A stretch of 64,000 bases of DNA, taken from CADEEN01 sp963706685 (GTDB lineage: Bacteria > Pseudomonadota > Gammaproteobacteria > Burkholderiales > Burkholderiaceae_C). The stretch covers positions 62,001-126,000 of the forward strand of contig CAVPMY010000002.1 of the NCBI GenBank assembly GCA_963706685.1, written 5' to 3'. A model generated the notes under the pieces. It saw nothing but the letters and a program-made list of their open reading frames with translations, was not told the origin of the DNA and did no database searches. The first letter of the stretch is position 1; each line of letters starts with the position of its first letter. Shown here piece by piece: positions 19,269 through 28,694 of the stretch. Made by a program: the position numbers and the translations under genes.

Positions 19269-20303
19269 GTGACGCCAACCGCCCAGAGATCGCGCGAATC
19301 GCTGTTGTCGACAGCCGATGCCGAGGTCCAGGCTGCGCTCGCGGTCGCTGAAGACCCGGCCGCGGCCCCCGAGGAGCGGGCGGAAATGCTGATGGAGATC
19401 GCCCGCGGGTTGCAGATCAAGCCGCGCTCCGCCCGGCAGCTGCACGACGCGGTCACCTTGTACCGGCGTGCACAGTCGCTCGTGCCGCCGGGTTTCGCGC
19501 TGCTGGCCGCGCGCATCCGGGCCCGCGAGGGCACGGCGCACCAGGCGTTGCCCGATGGCGGCGTGCAGGCGCTGCTCGACGCCCAGGACTGCTACGAGCA
19601 GGCGCGCTCCGACCTGGCCGCCCATGGCCTGCCGGAGGAGACGGCCGAGCTCGACATGAACCTCGGGCTGGTCGCGCAGACCCTCGTCGGCGCACACCGC
19701 GGCCGCATCCAGGATGCGATCGCGCATTACCACCGCGCGCTGCGTGTCTTCACCAAGCAGGCCTGGCCGCGCGAGTTCGCAATCCTGCACAACAACCTGG
19801 CGATCGCCTACCTCTCGATCCCTGCGACCGACGAACGCGCCCGCATGCGCGAGGCGCTGGCCGTACAGTCGTTCGAGGAGGTGCTGCAGATCGTGACGCT
19901 GGTCGACGAGCCGAGCGAATACGCGATGACGCAGAACAACCTCGGCAACGCATTGCAATACGCGCCGAGCAGCCACCCGGTGGCCAACCTGCTGCGCGCG
20001 ATCGAGGCCTACGACGAAGCGCTGAAGGTGCGCAGCGCGCGCGAGATGCCGGTCGAGTACGCCAACACCATCGCCAACAAGGCCAATGCGCTGCTGAATC
20101 TGCCCGACGACCCGCAACACCCCGATCTCGGCAACGCCGGCAACAGTGCCAAGGCACGCGCGCTGTACCGCGAGGCACGGACGATCTTCGAGCGCCATGG
20201 CCTGACTGACGCGGCCAGCGCGGTGGCCGAAGCGCTGGCCGGCATCGATGGCGCCGACCCCGACTTCGGGGCATCGCGCGTGCCTGGCGCGCCGCTGCAC
20301 TGA
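19269..20303 (+). CDS. TPR protein, first gene of extended hyp operon
   Basis: 344 residues built of tetratricopeptide-like helical repeats, for example ILHNNLAIAYLSIP and AMTQNNLGNALQYAP. I choose GTG 19269 because GGGAGA lies just upstream. It is soluble, with no signal peptide. In heterocystous cyanobacteria a TPR-type gene stands in the equivalent place ahead of the NifU-like and NHL genes and hypF, and the same grouping appears here. The likely role is scaffolding or assembly of the group 2a hydrogenase or its small subunit, by inference only. It is followed 38 bp later by two tiny membrane-protein genes. Confidence 0.8.
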   Translation: MTPTAQRSRESLLSTADAEVQAALAVAEDPAAAPEERAEMLMEIARGLQIKPRSARQLHDAVTLYRRAQSLVPPGFALLAARIRAREGTAHQALPDGGVQALLDAQDCYEQARSDLAAHGLPEETAELDMNLGLVAQTLVGAHRGRIQDAIAHYHRALRVFTKQAWPREFAILHNNLAIAYLSIPATDERARMREALAVQSFEEVLQIVTLVDEPSEYAMTQNNLGNALQYAPSSHPVANLLRAIEAYDEALKVRSAREMPVEYANTIANKANALLNLPDDPQHPDLGNAGNSAKARALYREARTIFERHGLTDAASAVAEALAGIDGADPDFGASRVPGAPLH

Positions 20304-20341
20304 ACCCCGTCCCTTCGGCAACCGACCACAGGAACCTTTCG

Positions 20342-20533
20342 ATGATGAACACCTTGTTGATGTGTCTGGCCGCGCTGGCGGCCGGTGCTGCCGGTGGTGC
20401 GGCCAGCGGCGTCCAGATCGGCGGCGAAGCGATGGGCAAGCAGATGGCGGCGCTGATGGGCGCCTTCTTCGGGCTCAGTGCGGTGGTGCCTGCGGCTGTG
20501 ATCGCGGTGCTGATCTACAACGGCCTGCGCTAG
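20342..20533 (+). CDS. Tiny glycine/alanine-rich membrane protein of hyp operon
   Basis: 63 residues with two hydrophobic helices around a short polar turn (GGEAMGKQMA). The first helix is rich in Gly/Ala (LAALAAGAAGGAASG), the second is FFGLSAVVPAAVIAVLIY. It resembles c-ring-like hairpin proteins in shape. CAGGAACC precedes the double ATG at 20342/20345. Position and size match the short membrane proteins of cyanobacterial extended hyp operons. It could anchor the hydrogenase or an electron carrier to the membrane, which is inference. Confidence 0.75.
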   Translation: MMNTLLMCLAALAAGAAGGAASGVQIGGEAMGKQMAALMGAFFGLSAVVPAAVIAVLIYNGLR

Positions 20534-20543
20534 GGAGACGGCA

Positions 20544-20762
20544 ATGTTCGACATGGTCGTCAATGCGTCCAAGCTTTTTTTTGCCGGCAAGCTGTTTCGC
20601 GACAATGCGGCGTTCTTCCGCCAATGGGGCATCGGCTTTGCCGTGGCGCTCGTGCTGATGGCGGGCTTGAGCTACTTGAACCCTTGGCTCGGCATGGTCG
20701 TCGGCGGCGCCGCAGGCGGGGCGCTGCTGCCTTGGCTGTTCCGCGACCTGAAGTACAACTGA
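20544..20762 (+). CDS. Second tiny membrane protein of hyp operon
   Basis: 72 residues. A basic amphipathic N-terminus (NASKLFFAGKLFRDNAAFFR) leads to two membrane segments (IGFAVALVLMAGLSYL and MVVGGAAGGALLPWLF). GGGAGA lies six bases before ATG 20544. It begins 10 bp after the preceding small membrane protein, so the two are probably translated together and may form a complex. The family is otherwise unrecognised. Confidence 0.75.
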   Translation: MFDMVVNASKLFFAGKLFRDNAAFFRQWGIGFAVALVLMAGLSYLNPWLGMVVGGAAGGALLPWLFRDLKYN

Positions 20763-20773
20763 ACTCGGTTGTC

Positions 20774-21652
20774 ATGAACGCTGCCGTTCTCGACGACAAC
20801 GAACGCCTGGCCCAGATGGCCGGTGAGGTGGCCGCGCTGCAGACCATCGGCGAGGCCTGGCCGCTCGAGCAGCGCGCCGTGCTCGACAACCTGAAAGATG
20901 CCATCGAGTCCTTGCACCGCGAAGCGCTGCTGCGCCTGGTCAAGGGGCTGCGCGCCGAACCGGCGGCCGCGGCGCAGTTGAAGCAGGTCGTGCGCGACCC
21001 CTTCGTCTTCGGCGTGCTGCGGCTGCACGGCATCGTCCGTGATCCGCTCGAGGTGCGCGTGCGCGCAGCGCTCGACTCGGTGGCGCCGATGCTGGCCGAA
21101 CATGCCGGCGGTGTGGAACTGGTCTCGGTGCAGCCACCGGACACCGTCGAGGTGCGGCTGACCGGCAGTTGCCAGAGTTGCCCGGCATCGGGGCAGACCT
21201 TGTCCGAAGGCGTCGAGCGGGCGATCAAGGAACATGCCCCGGAGATCGTGCGCGTGCTGCAGGTGCATCGGTCTGCGGCGACACACGCGCCGGGCGAGGC
21301 GGTGCCGATGCACTTCGTCAGTCCGTTCGCCCAGTCCGGCGAGCGCGGCTTCGTCGACGTCTGCCCGCTCGACGATCTGCCTGAAGGCGAATTGCGGGCG
21401 CGCCAGGTCAAGGACCACTCGGTGCTGCTGTACCGCGACGGCGAGCAGGTGAGTTGCGTCGACAACGCCTGCGCCCATCTCGGCATGCCGCTGGATGACG
21501 GCACGGTGGGCGATGGCATCGTCGAATGCCGGCACCACGGTTTTCGCTACCTGCTGGCCACCGGTGAATGCCTCGATGTGCCCGAGGTGCAGCTGGTCGT
21601 CCATGCGGTGCGGGTGCGCGACGGCCGCGTCGCCGTGAAGCTCGGAGGCTGA
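20774..21652 (+). CDS. NifU-like/Rieske [2Fe-2S] fusion protein of group 2a hydrogenase operons
   Basis: 292 residues with two redox modules. Residues about 90-165 form a NifU C-terminal-type domain with the cluster-binding pair SCQSCPAS. Residues about 190-290 form a Rieske domain with CAHLGMPLDDG and CRHHGFRY, the two Cys-His pairs expected for a [2Fe-2S] cluster. The N-terminus is helical. There is no signal peptide, so it acts in the cytoplasm. Proteins of this build accompany group 2a hydrogenases and are proposed to carry electrons from the hydrogenase or aid its Fe-S assembly. ATG 20774 lies 11 bp after the small membrane protein gene; the NHL gene starts 3 bp after its stop. Confidence 0.85.
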   Translation: MNAAVLDDNERLAQMAGEVAALQTIGEAWPLEQRAVLDNLKDAIESLHREALLRLVKGLRAEPAAAAQLKQVVRDPFVFGVLRLHGIVRDPLEVRVRAALDSVAPMLAEHAGGVELVSVQPPDTVEVRLTGSCQSCPASGQTLSEGVERAIKEHAPEIVRVLQVHRSAATHAPGEAVPMHFVSPFAQSGERGFVDVCPLDDLPEGELRARQVKDHSVLLYRDGEQVSCVDNACAHLGMPLDDGTVGDGIVECRHHGFRYLLATGECLDVPEVQLVVHAVRVRDGRVAVKLGG

Positions 21653-21655
21653 GCG

Positions 21656-22828
21656 ATGAACGACGCGGCCACGGTGCTCAAGGTGTCGCTGGCGCGTTCG
21701 CGCGAGCGGCCCGCCGCGCCACAGGCGCTCGATGAGCGCGGCGCGCGTGTCGTGCTCGGCGCCGAGGCCGGCTTTGCCGAATCGATCACGCCATCATCGC
21801 GCAGCCTGTTCGGTCCGCGCGGCGCGGCGGTCACGGCCGACGGCGCACTTTGGGTCGCCGACACCGGGCACCACCGCCTGCTCGGCTGGCCGGCTTTGCC
21901 GCAAGGCGACAACCAGCCGGCCGAGTGGCTGATCGGCCAGCCGCGCTTCGACGCCGAAGGGCGCAACGCGAAGGGCGACGTGCACGGCGCGAGCCTGAAC
22001 GTGCCGACCGGCGTCTGCGCCTGCGGCGACGGCCTGGCGGTGGCCGATGCCTGGAACCACCGCGTGCTGATCTGGCAGCGCGCGCCGCGGCGCAGCCACC
22101 AGCCGGCCGATGTCGTGCTCGGCCAGGCCGATCTTCAGGCCAACCTCATCAATCGCGGCGCCGAGCTGCCGCGTGCCGACACGCTGTACTGGCCGTACGG
22201 CGTGTTCTGGGACGGCGCGCGGCTGTGGGTCGCCGACACCGGCAACCGGCGCGTGTTGCGCTTTTCAGGCCTGCCGCAGGACCACGGTGCGGCGGCCGAC
22301 CTCGTGCTCGGCCAACCGGACCTCGACCATCGCGACGAGAACGCCGGCGGCGTCGGTGCGGCGTCGTTGCGCTGGCCGCACGCGGTCACCGTCTGGCAGG
22401 GCATGCTGTGCGTCGCCGACGCCGGCAACAACCGGGTGCTGATGTGGCATGACGATCCGGCCGAGAACATGGCGCCGAGCGACACCCTCCTCGGCCAGGC
22501 CGACGCGCAAACGCTCGACCACAACCGCGGCGAATACTGGCCGAGCTCGCGCTGCTTCAACATGCCTTATGGCCTGGCGGTGCACGAAGAGCGCCTGTTC
22601 GTCGCCGACACCGCCAATTCGCGATTGCTGCGCTTCGACAGTCCGTTTGCCGGAGAGGCGCAGGCGCTCGCCGGGCAACCGGGTTTCGCCGACAAGGGTG
22701 ACAACCGCTGGCAGGCGGCGACACGCGATTCGCTGTGCTGGCCGTATGCGCTGGCGATCACTGGCAACACGGCCATCGTCGTCGATTCGGGCAACAACCG
22801 CGTCTTGCTGTGGGACATCGCGGCATGA
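21656..22828 (+). CDS. NHL-repeat beta-propeller protein
   Basis: 390 residues with about six NHL-type repeats, each showing a W-V-A-D-T-G-N/H-x-R-V-L core (ALWVADTGHHRLLGW, RLWVADTGNRRVLRF, TAIVVDSGNNRVLLW) interspersed with D-V-V-L-G-Q motifs. It should form a cytoplasmic propeller; no signal peptide is seen. It is co-operonic with the NifU/Rieske gene (3-bp gap) and overlaps the hypF start by 4 bp (ATGA), so its function is tied to hydrogenase assembly or electron transfer. Confidence 0.87.
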   Translation: MNDAATVLKVSLARSRERPAAPQALDERGARVVLGAEAGFAESITPSSRSLFGPRGAAVTADGALWVADTGHHRLLGWPALPQGDNQPAEWLIGQPRFDAEGRNAKGDVHGASLNVPTGVCACGDGLAVADAWNHRVLIWQRAPRRSHQPADVVLGQADLQANLINRGAELPRADTLYWPYGVFWDGARLWVADTGNRRVLRFSGLPQDHGAAADLVLGQPDLDHRDENAGGVGAASLRWPHAVTVWQGMLCVADAGNNRVLMWHDDPAENMAPSDTLLGQADAQTLDHNRGEYWPSSRCFNMPYGLAVHEERLFVADTANSRLLRFDSPFAGEAQALAGQPGFADKGDNRWQAATRDSLCWPYALAITGNTAIVVDSGNNRVLLWDIAA

Positions 22829-25252
22829 GCAGCGTGCTGACAGCCTTGATCTCGGGGCGGCGCATCGAAGTGCGCGGCATCGTGCAGGGCGTCGGCTTCA
22901 GGCCGCAGGTCTGCGCCTGGCGCAGGACTGCAGGCGTCATCGGCGGCCGTGTCGCAACGTCAAGGCACGGCGGCGGTCATCGACGCCTGCGGCCACGGCC
23001 GGCGCTGCGTGACTTCGAAGCCGGACGTCGTGCCTGCGCCGCGGCGGCCTGCGCGTCGATAGCACGTCGACGCGCTGCCGGTCGGCGTGCCGCGCGATCC
23101 CGCCCGACGGACTTCGACATCGATGGCAGCGCCGCCGCCATGCCCGGCCTGGGTGTCGCGCCCGACTGGGTCATCTGCCCCGCCTGCGTCGCCGAAACCC
23201 TCGACCCGTTCGCGCGCCGCTACCGCTATCCGTTCACCGCCTGCACCGATTGCGGGCCGCGCCTGAGCGTGTTCCAGCGTGCACCCTACGACCGCGCGCA
23301 CACGACGATGGCGCCGTTTCCGCTGTGCGCCGACTGTCGCGCGCGAGTACGCCGACCCGGCCGACCGCCGCTTCCACGCCCAGGCCATGGCCTGCCCCGC
23401 CTGCGGCCCGCGGGTCCGCGCTGCAGCGGCTCGACGGCCGCGCCTTTAGCGCTCGGACGCATTGACTTCGCTCGACGACGTCGACGCCGCCGCCGACCCT
23501 GCTCGGCGCGCGGCGAGATCCTGCTCGTCAAGGGCCTGGGCGGCTACCAGCTGGCCTGCGACGCCACCGACGCCGACTGCGGTGACACCGGCTGCGCGCG
23601 CTGAAGCGGCGCGAGGCCAAGCCCTTCGCGCTGATGGCGCGCGATCTGGACATGCGTGCAGACCTGGTGCGAGGTCGACGCCGCGGCGGCGAGGCCGCCT
23701 GCCCAGCGCCGCCGCGCCGATCGTGCTGCTGCCGCGCCGCCAGCCGCCGTGGAACACCGCGCCGCTGGCCGACGCGCGTCGCGCCGGGCTTGCAGACGCT
23801 CGGCGTGATGCTGCCGCCGACCGCGCTGCACCACCTGCTGATGCGGCGCCGGCGCGCGCCGATCGTGCTGACCAGCGGCAACCTCAGCGACGAGCCGCAG
23901 GCGATCACGCTCGAGCCGACGCGCTGCGCAGCTCGGCGACTCCGAGGTCAACTACGTGCTCGACCACGATCGCGCGATCGAACGTCGCGTCGACGATTCG
24001 GTCGGGCGCGTGATCGGCGGCCGGATTCCGCGCTCATGCGCCGCGCGCGCGGCTTTGCGCCGGCGCCGCTGCCGCTGCCGCCGGGCTTCGATGCCCCGCC
24101 CCAGGTGCTCGCGCTCGGCGGCGATCTGAAGAACACCTTCGCGCTGCTGCGCGACGGCCAGCGGCCTGCTGTCGCAGCATATCGGCGATCTGCACGACGC
24201 CGCCTGCCTCGCCGACCAGCGGCGCGCGCTGACCGACTACCGGCGCTTCTACGCCTTCGAGCCCGACCTCGTCGCCTGCGACGCCCACCCGGGCTATGCC
24301 GTCGACGCAGATCGCGCGGGCAGCGTTTCGCGAGCGCCGGTGGTCGACGGTCGGCGCACCACCATGCGCATGTCGCCGCCTGCCTGGGCGAACATGGCTG
24401 GCCGCTGGACGGCGCGCCGGTGCTCGGCATCGCGCTCGACGGCCTGGGCCTGGGCGACGACGGCGAGCTCTGGGGCGGCGAGTTCCTGCTCGCCGACTAC
24501 CGGCACGTGCCGAGCGCGTCGGCACCTTCAAGCCGGTGGCGCTGCTCGGCGGCGACCTCGCCGCGCGCGAACCCTGGCGCAACACCTATGCGCACCTGAT
24601 GGCCGAGATGGGCTGGCCGCGCTTTGCAATGAACTACGACAAGCTCGAGCTGTTCGCCGTTGCTCGACGCGCAAGCCGCGCGCGCTGCTCGACGGCATGC
24701 TGGCCGCACCCAGCCTCGCGCCGCCGGCCAGCAGCGTCGGCCGCCTGTTCGACGCCGTCGCCGCCGCGGTCGGCGCTGTGCCGCGAGCGTGTCGCCTACG
24801 AAGGCGAGGCGGCGCATGCGGCTCGAGGCGCTGATCGGCGCCGACGACCTGGCCGAGGACAGCGAACTCGACTATCCGTTCGCCATCCCGCGCCTGGACC
24901 AGGGCCGGGCCTGCCCTACGTCGAGCCGCTGGCGATGTGGCAGGCGCTGCTCGGCGACCTGATGCTGCACACGCCGCCGGCGCGCATCGCGGCGCGTTTC
25001 CACCGCGGCTTGGCGGCAGTGATCGTGCGCCTTGCGCTGCCAGCTCGCCGACGAAGCATCGGCATCGACGACGGTCGCACTCGGCGGCGGCGTGTTCCAG
25101 AACCGCGTGCTTGCCGAACGCGTGCTGCGAGGGCCTGGCCGACGCCGGGCTGGCCACGCTGCTGCCGCAGCAGGTGCCGGTCAACGACGGCGGCCTGGCC
25201 TGGGGCCAGGCGCTGGTCGGCGCTGGCCCGGCCACGTCGCGACACGCACTGA
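22825..25252 (+). CDS. hypF: HypF carbamoyltransferase, heavily frame-broken
   Basis: HypF uses carbamoyl phosphate and ATP to make the thiocarbamate on HypE that becomes the CN ligands of the NiFe site. Domains appear in order across several frames: acylphosphatase (VRGIVQGVGFRP), zinc fingers (CPACVAE, CTDCGPRLS, MACPACGPRV), YrdC-like (LVKGLGGYQLACDAT, LTSGNLSDEPQAI) and Kae1-like (HHAHVAACLGEHG, GIALDGLGLGDDG). At least ten indels, both insertions and deletions, interrupt the frame. The residues around each are family-typical, so I take the gene as functional with poor consensus. ATG 22825 overlaps the NHL stop; the end TGA is at 25252. Confidence 0.88.
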
Positions 25253-25265
25253 AAGGACGATCACC

Positions 25266-25549
25266 ATGTGCCTGGGCATCCCGGTCGGATCGAGGCGATC
25301 ACGCAGCCCGAGGCCAAGCTGGCGCTGGTCGACGTGCTCGGCGTCAAGCGCGAGGTCAACATCGCCTGCATCGTGCGCGAAGGCGAAGCCGCTCGACGAA
25401 TGCATCGGCGCCTGGGTGCTGGTGCATGTCGGCTTCGCGATGAACCGCATCGACGAAGCGCGAGGCCACGCTGACGCTTGCAACTGCTCAAGGAACTCGG
25501 CGAGGCGCAGACCGAGATCGATGCCTTCAAGACGAGGGCCGGAGCGTGA
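25266..25549 (+). CDS. hypC: HypC chaperone, frame-broken
   Basis: Small chaperone that carries the Fe(CN)2CO unit with HypD and escorts the large-subunit precursor. It starts MCLGIP at ATG 25266, the invariant HypC N-terminus whose Cys2 binds iron. VDVLGVKREVNIACIV and IGAWVLVHVGFAMNRID follow in other frames, with three or four single-base breaks. The end overlaps the next start (GTGA at 25546-25549). About 93 residues, slightly longer than average. HypC is specific for its large subunit, so it presumably serves HupL. Confidence 0.88.
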
Positions 25550-26237
25550 ATCACGAGCACGCGCTCGGCAGCCTGTATCCGCACCTGGCGCGCGCAGCCG
25601 AGCCGACGCCGGCCGGCTCGACGCCGCGCTGCTGCGAAGCGCTGCGCGCCAAGTGCCGCGACAGCGTCGCGGTCAAGTCACGCTTCTTCGACGACCACGC
25701 CGACGCATCTGCTGCGCGCCGCGCATCTGCTGGCCGACAGCTACCGCCACGGCGGACGGCTGTTCACGATGGGCAACGGCGGCTCGAGCTGCGACGCCGC
25801 GCACATCGCGGTCGAGTTCCAGCACCCGGTGACCGCCGGCCGGCCGGCGCTTGCCGGCGCAGAACCTGGCGCAGGACATGGCGATGATGACCGCGGTCGG
25901 CAACGACGTCGGCTTCGGCGAGGTGTTCGCGCGCCAGATGCCAGGGCTGATGCCGGCGCCGGCGACGTCGCGCATCGGCGTCTCGACCAGCGGCAACTCG
26001 GCCAACGTGCTGCGCGGCCTCGAAGTGCGCGCGCGAGCTCGGCGCGCACACGCTGGCGCTGGCCGGCGGCGACGGCGGCCGGATGGCGCACGCGGCGCTG
26101 CGTCGATCTGTGCCTGACGGTCGCCAGCGACAGCATCCACCGCGTCCAGGAAACGCCATGTGGCGATCTACCACGTGCTGTGGGACCTGGTGCACAGCCT
26201 GCTGGCCGACGACCGCGGCCGACGAGGCAGCGCATGA
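25546..26237 (+). CDS. SIS-domain phosphosugar isomerase (GmhA-like) embedded in hyp operon, frame-broken
   Basis: Sedoheptulose-7-phosphate isomerase-like protein. SIS motifs are readable: MGNGGSSCDAAHIAVEF, GVSTSGNSANVLRGLE and ETPCG/ETHVAIYHVLW near the end. It starts at GTG 25546, overlapping hypC, and its TGA overlaps the hypD ATG (ATGA at 26234), so it is translated as part of the hyp series. No LPS-heptose genes are near. A role in hydrogenase maturation or a metabolic bystander are both possible; the tight overlap favours the first. Several indels break the frame. Confidence 0.82.
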
Positions 26238-27393
26238 AATACGTCGACGAGTTCCGCGACCCGCTGGCCGCGCGCGCGCTGGTGCGCGAGATCGGCGAGC
26301 TGCCACCGAACGCCTGGGCGCGACCGAAGCCAGCGCCGCTGCAGATCATGGAGGTCTGCGGCGGCCACACGCACTCGATCTTCCGCTACGCGCTTGAAGG
26401 ACCTGATGCCGCCGGCGCATCGAGTTCGTGCACGGCCCGGGCTGCCCGGTCTGCGTGCTGCCGATGGGCACGCGTCGACGACTGCATCGCCATCGCGCGC
26501 GCAGCCCGGACGTCATCTTCACCACCTTCGGCGACGCGATGCGCGTGCCGGGCTCGCAAGGGCTCGCTGCTGCAGGCGCGGGCCGACGGCGCCGACGTGC
26601 GCATGGTCTATTCGCCGCTGGACGCGCTGGCGCTGGCCGCAGGCGCACCCGCAGCGCGCGGGTCGTCTTCTTCGCGCTCGGCTTCGAGACCACGATGCCG
26701 TCGACCGCGCTGACGGTGCTTCGAGGCCGAGCGACGCGGCATCAGCAACTTCTCGCTCTTCTGCAACCACATCACGATCGTGCCGACGATCAAGGCGATC
26801 CTCGATTCACCCGGCATGCGCATCGACGGCTTCCTCGGCCCGGGCCATGTGGCGATGGTGATCGGCACCGCGCCGTTCGAGTTCATCGCCGCGCGACTAC
26901 CGGCGGCCGCTGGTGATCTCGGGCTTCGAGCCGATCGACATCCTGCAGAGCCTGCTGATGGTGCTGCGGCAGCTCGAAGCAAGGCCGCGCCGAGGTCGAG
27001 AACCAGTACGCGCGCCTGGTCGACCCGCGGCGGCAACGCGGCGGCGCTGCGACGCGATCACGCGCGTCTTCGAGCTGCGCGAGTTCTTCGAGTGGCGCGG
27101 GCTCGGCTCGATCGACCATTCCGGCGTCCGCATGCGCGAGGCCTACGCGCGACTTCGACGCCGAACGCCTGTTCGCGTTGCCCGGCGCTGCGCATCGCCG
27201 ACCCCAAGAGCTGCCAGTGCGGCGAGGTGCTCAAAGGCGCGATCAAGCCGCAGCAGTGCAAGGTCTTCGGCCGGCGCCTGCACGCCGGCAGACGCCGCTC
27301 GGCGCGCTGATGGTCGTCAGCGAAGGCGCCTGCGCCGCCTACTACCAGTTCGCGCGCCGCGCGCCGGCGATCCCGATCGAGGCCACGCCATGA
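26234..27393 (+). CDS. hypD: HypD maturation protein, frame-broken
   Basis: HypD holds a [4Fe-4S] cluster and assembles Fe(CN)2CO with HypC. Family motifs are present: MEVCGGHTHSIFRY, HGPGCPVCVLPMG, FFALGFETTMPSTALT, FNHITIVPT-like CNHITIVPTIKAIL, FLGPGHVAMVIG, SGFEPIDILQSLLM and the C-terminal cluster cysteines in CQCGEVLKG. About eight single-base breaks occur. Reconstructed length is about 380 residues, normal for HypD. ATG 26234 overlaps the SIS gene, and the stop overlaps the hypE start (ATGA at 27390). Confidence 0.9.
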
Positions 27394-28441
27394 CGCTGGT
27401 ACGGCCAAGGCAAACGCATCGCGCTGGCGCATGGCGCCGGCGGCCGCGCGATGCACGAGCTGATCAGCGGGCTGATCGCGCCGGCGTTCGACAACCGCTG
27501 GCTGGCGCCGCTCGAGGACCAGGCGCGCTTCCGGCCCGGAGCAGACTGCCCGCCGGCGCGCAGCTGGCGTTCACGACCGACAGCTATCGTCGTCTCGCCG
27601 CTGTCATTTCCCGGCGGCGACATCGGCACGCTGGCGGTCTGCGGCACCGTCAACGACCTGGCGGTCGGCGGCGCCGCGCCGCGCTGGCTGAGCTGCGGCC
27701 TGATCCTCGAAGAAGGGCTCGAGATCGACACTGCTGCGCGCAGGTGCTGGCGAGCATGGCGCGCTGCGCGCGCGAGGCCGGCGTGGCCATCGTCACCGGC
27801 GACACCAAGGTCGTCGAGCGCGGCGCCGCCGACGGCCTGTTCATCAACACCGCCGGCATCGGCGTCGATCCCGCCGGGCCGCTCGACCGGGCCGCGACGG
27901 CGTGCGCGCCGGCGACCGGCTGATCGTCAACGGCGCGCTCGGCGACCATGGCATCGCGGTGCTGGCGGCGCGCAACGAACTGGCGCTGCAGATCCCGGTG
28001 CACAGCGACTGCGCGCCGCTGGACGGGCTGGTCGAGGCGATGTTCGCCGCCGTCACGGCCCGCAGGCCTGCGCTGGCTGCGCGACTGCACACGCGGCGGC
28101 CTGGCCACCGTGGCCAACGAGTTCGCGCTCGAAGGCCGGTTCCAGATCCGGCTCGACGAAACGGCATTGCCGGTCGACGACGCGGTGCGCGGCGCCTGCG
28201 AGATCCTCGGCCTCGATCCGCTGTACCTGGCCAACGAAGGCAAGCTGGCGGCGCTGGTGGCGCGCGAAGACGCCGACGCGGTGCTGGCGGCGATGCGCGC
28301 GCACCCGCTCGGCCGCCGCGCCGCCATCGTCGGCGAGGTGCTGGCCGGCGGCCACCCGGGTCTGGTGACGCTGCGCTCGGCTTCGGCGGCGAACGTGTCG
28401 TCGACCTGCTGCAGGGCGAACAGCTGCCCCGCATCTGCTGA
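27390..28441 (+). CDS. hypE: HypE, frame-broken
   Basis: HypE dehydrates the carbamoyl group on its C-terminal cysteine to cyanide for the NiFe site. Readable segments are ALAHGAGGRAMHELI, FTTDSY followed by VVSPLSFPGGDIG, GTVNDLAVGGAAPRWL, EAGVAIVTGDTKVVERG and GLATVANEFALEG. The gene ends in PRIC followed by TGA, the essential cysteine-terminated tail. Five or six indels interrupt the frame. About 345 residues, the usual size. Confidence 0.9.
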
Positions 28442-28451
28442 GAAACACGAC

Positions 28452-28694
28452 GTGCACGAACTCGGTATCACGCGCAACCTGGTGGCGATCGTCAGCGACG
28501 CCGCGCAGGGCCGGCGTGTGCGCAAGGTCTGGCTCGAGATCGGCGAGCGCAGCGCACTGCTGCCCGACGCGGTGCGCTTCTGCTTCGACGTCGTCAGCAA
28601 GGGCACGGCGCTCGAAGGGGCGACGCTCGAAGTCGTCGCGCTGCCCGGCGACGAACTGAACATCAAGGCCATGGAGGTCGAATCATGTGCGTGA
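28452..28694 (+). CDS. hypA: HypA-like protein lacking the zinc-ribbon segment
   Basis: Nickel-delivery protein HypA, N-terminus MHELGITRNLVAIV if GTG 28452 is used. The Ni-binding Met1-His2-Glu3 is kept. The protein proceeds normally to GTALEGATLEVVALPG and then jumps to GDELNIKAMEVESCA, the usual HypA C-terminus. The 30-40 residues that normally carry two CxxC zinc motifs are missing, giving 80 residues instead of about 113-118. The frame itself is unbroken, so this is a clean in-frame deletion, real or introduced by assembly. The end overlaps hypB by 10 bp. Confidence 0.8.
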   Translation: MHELGITRNLVAIVSDAAQGRRVRKVWLEIGERSALLPDAVRFCFDVVSKGTALEGATLEVVALPGDELNIKAMEVESCA

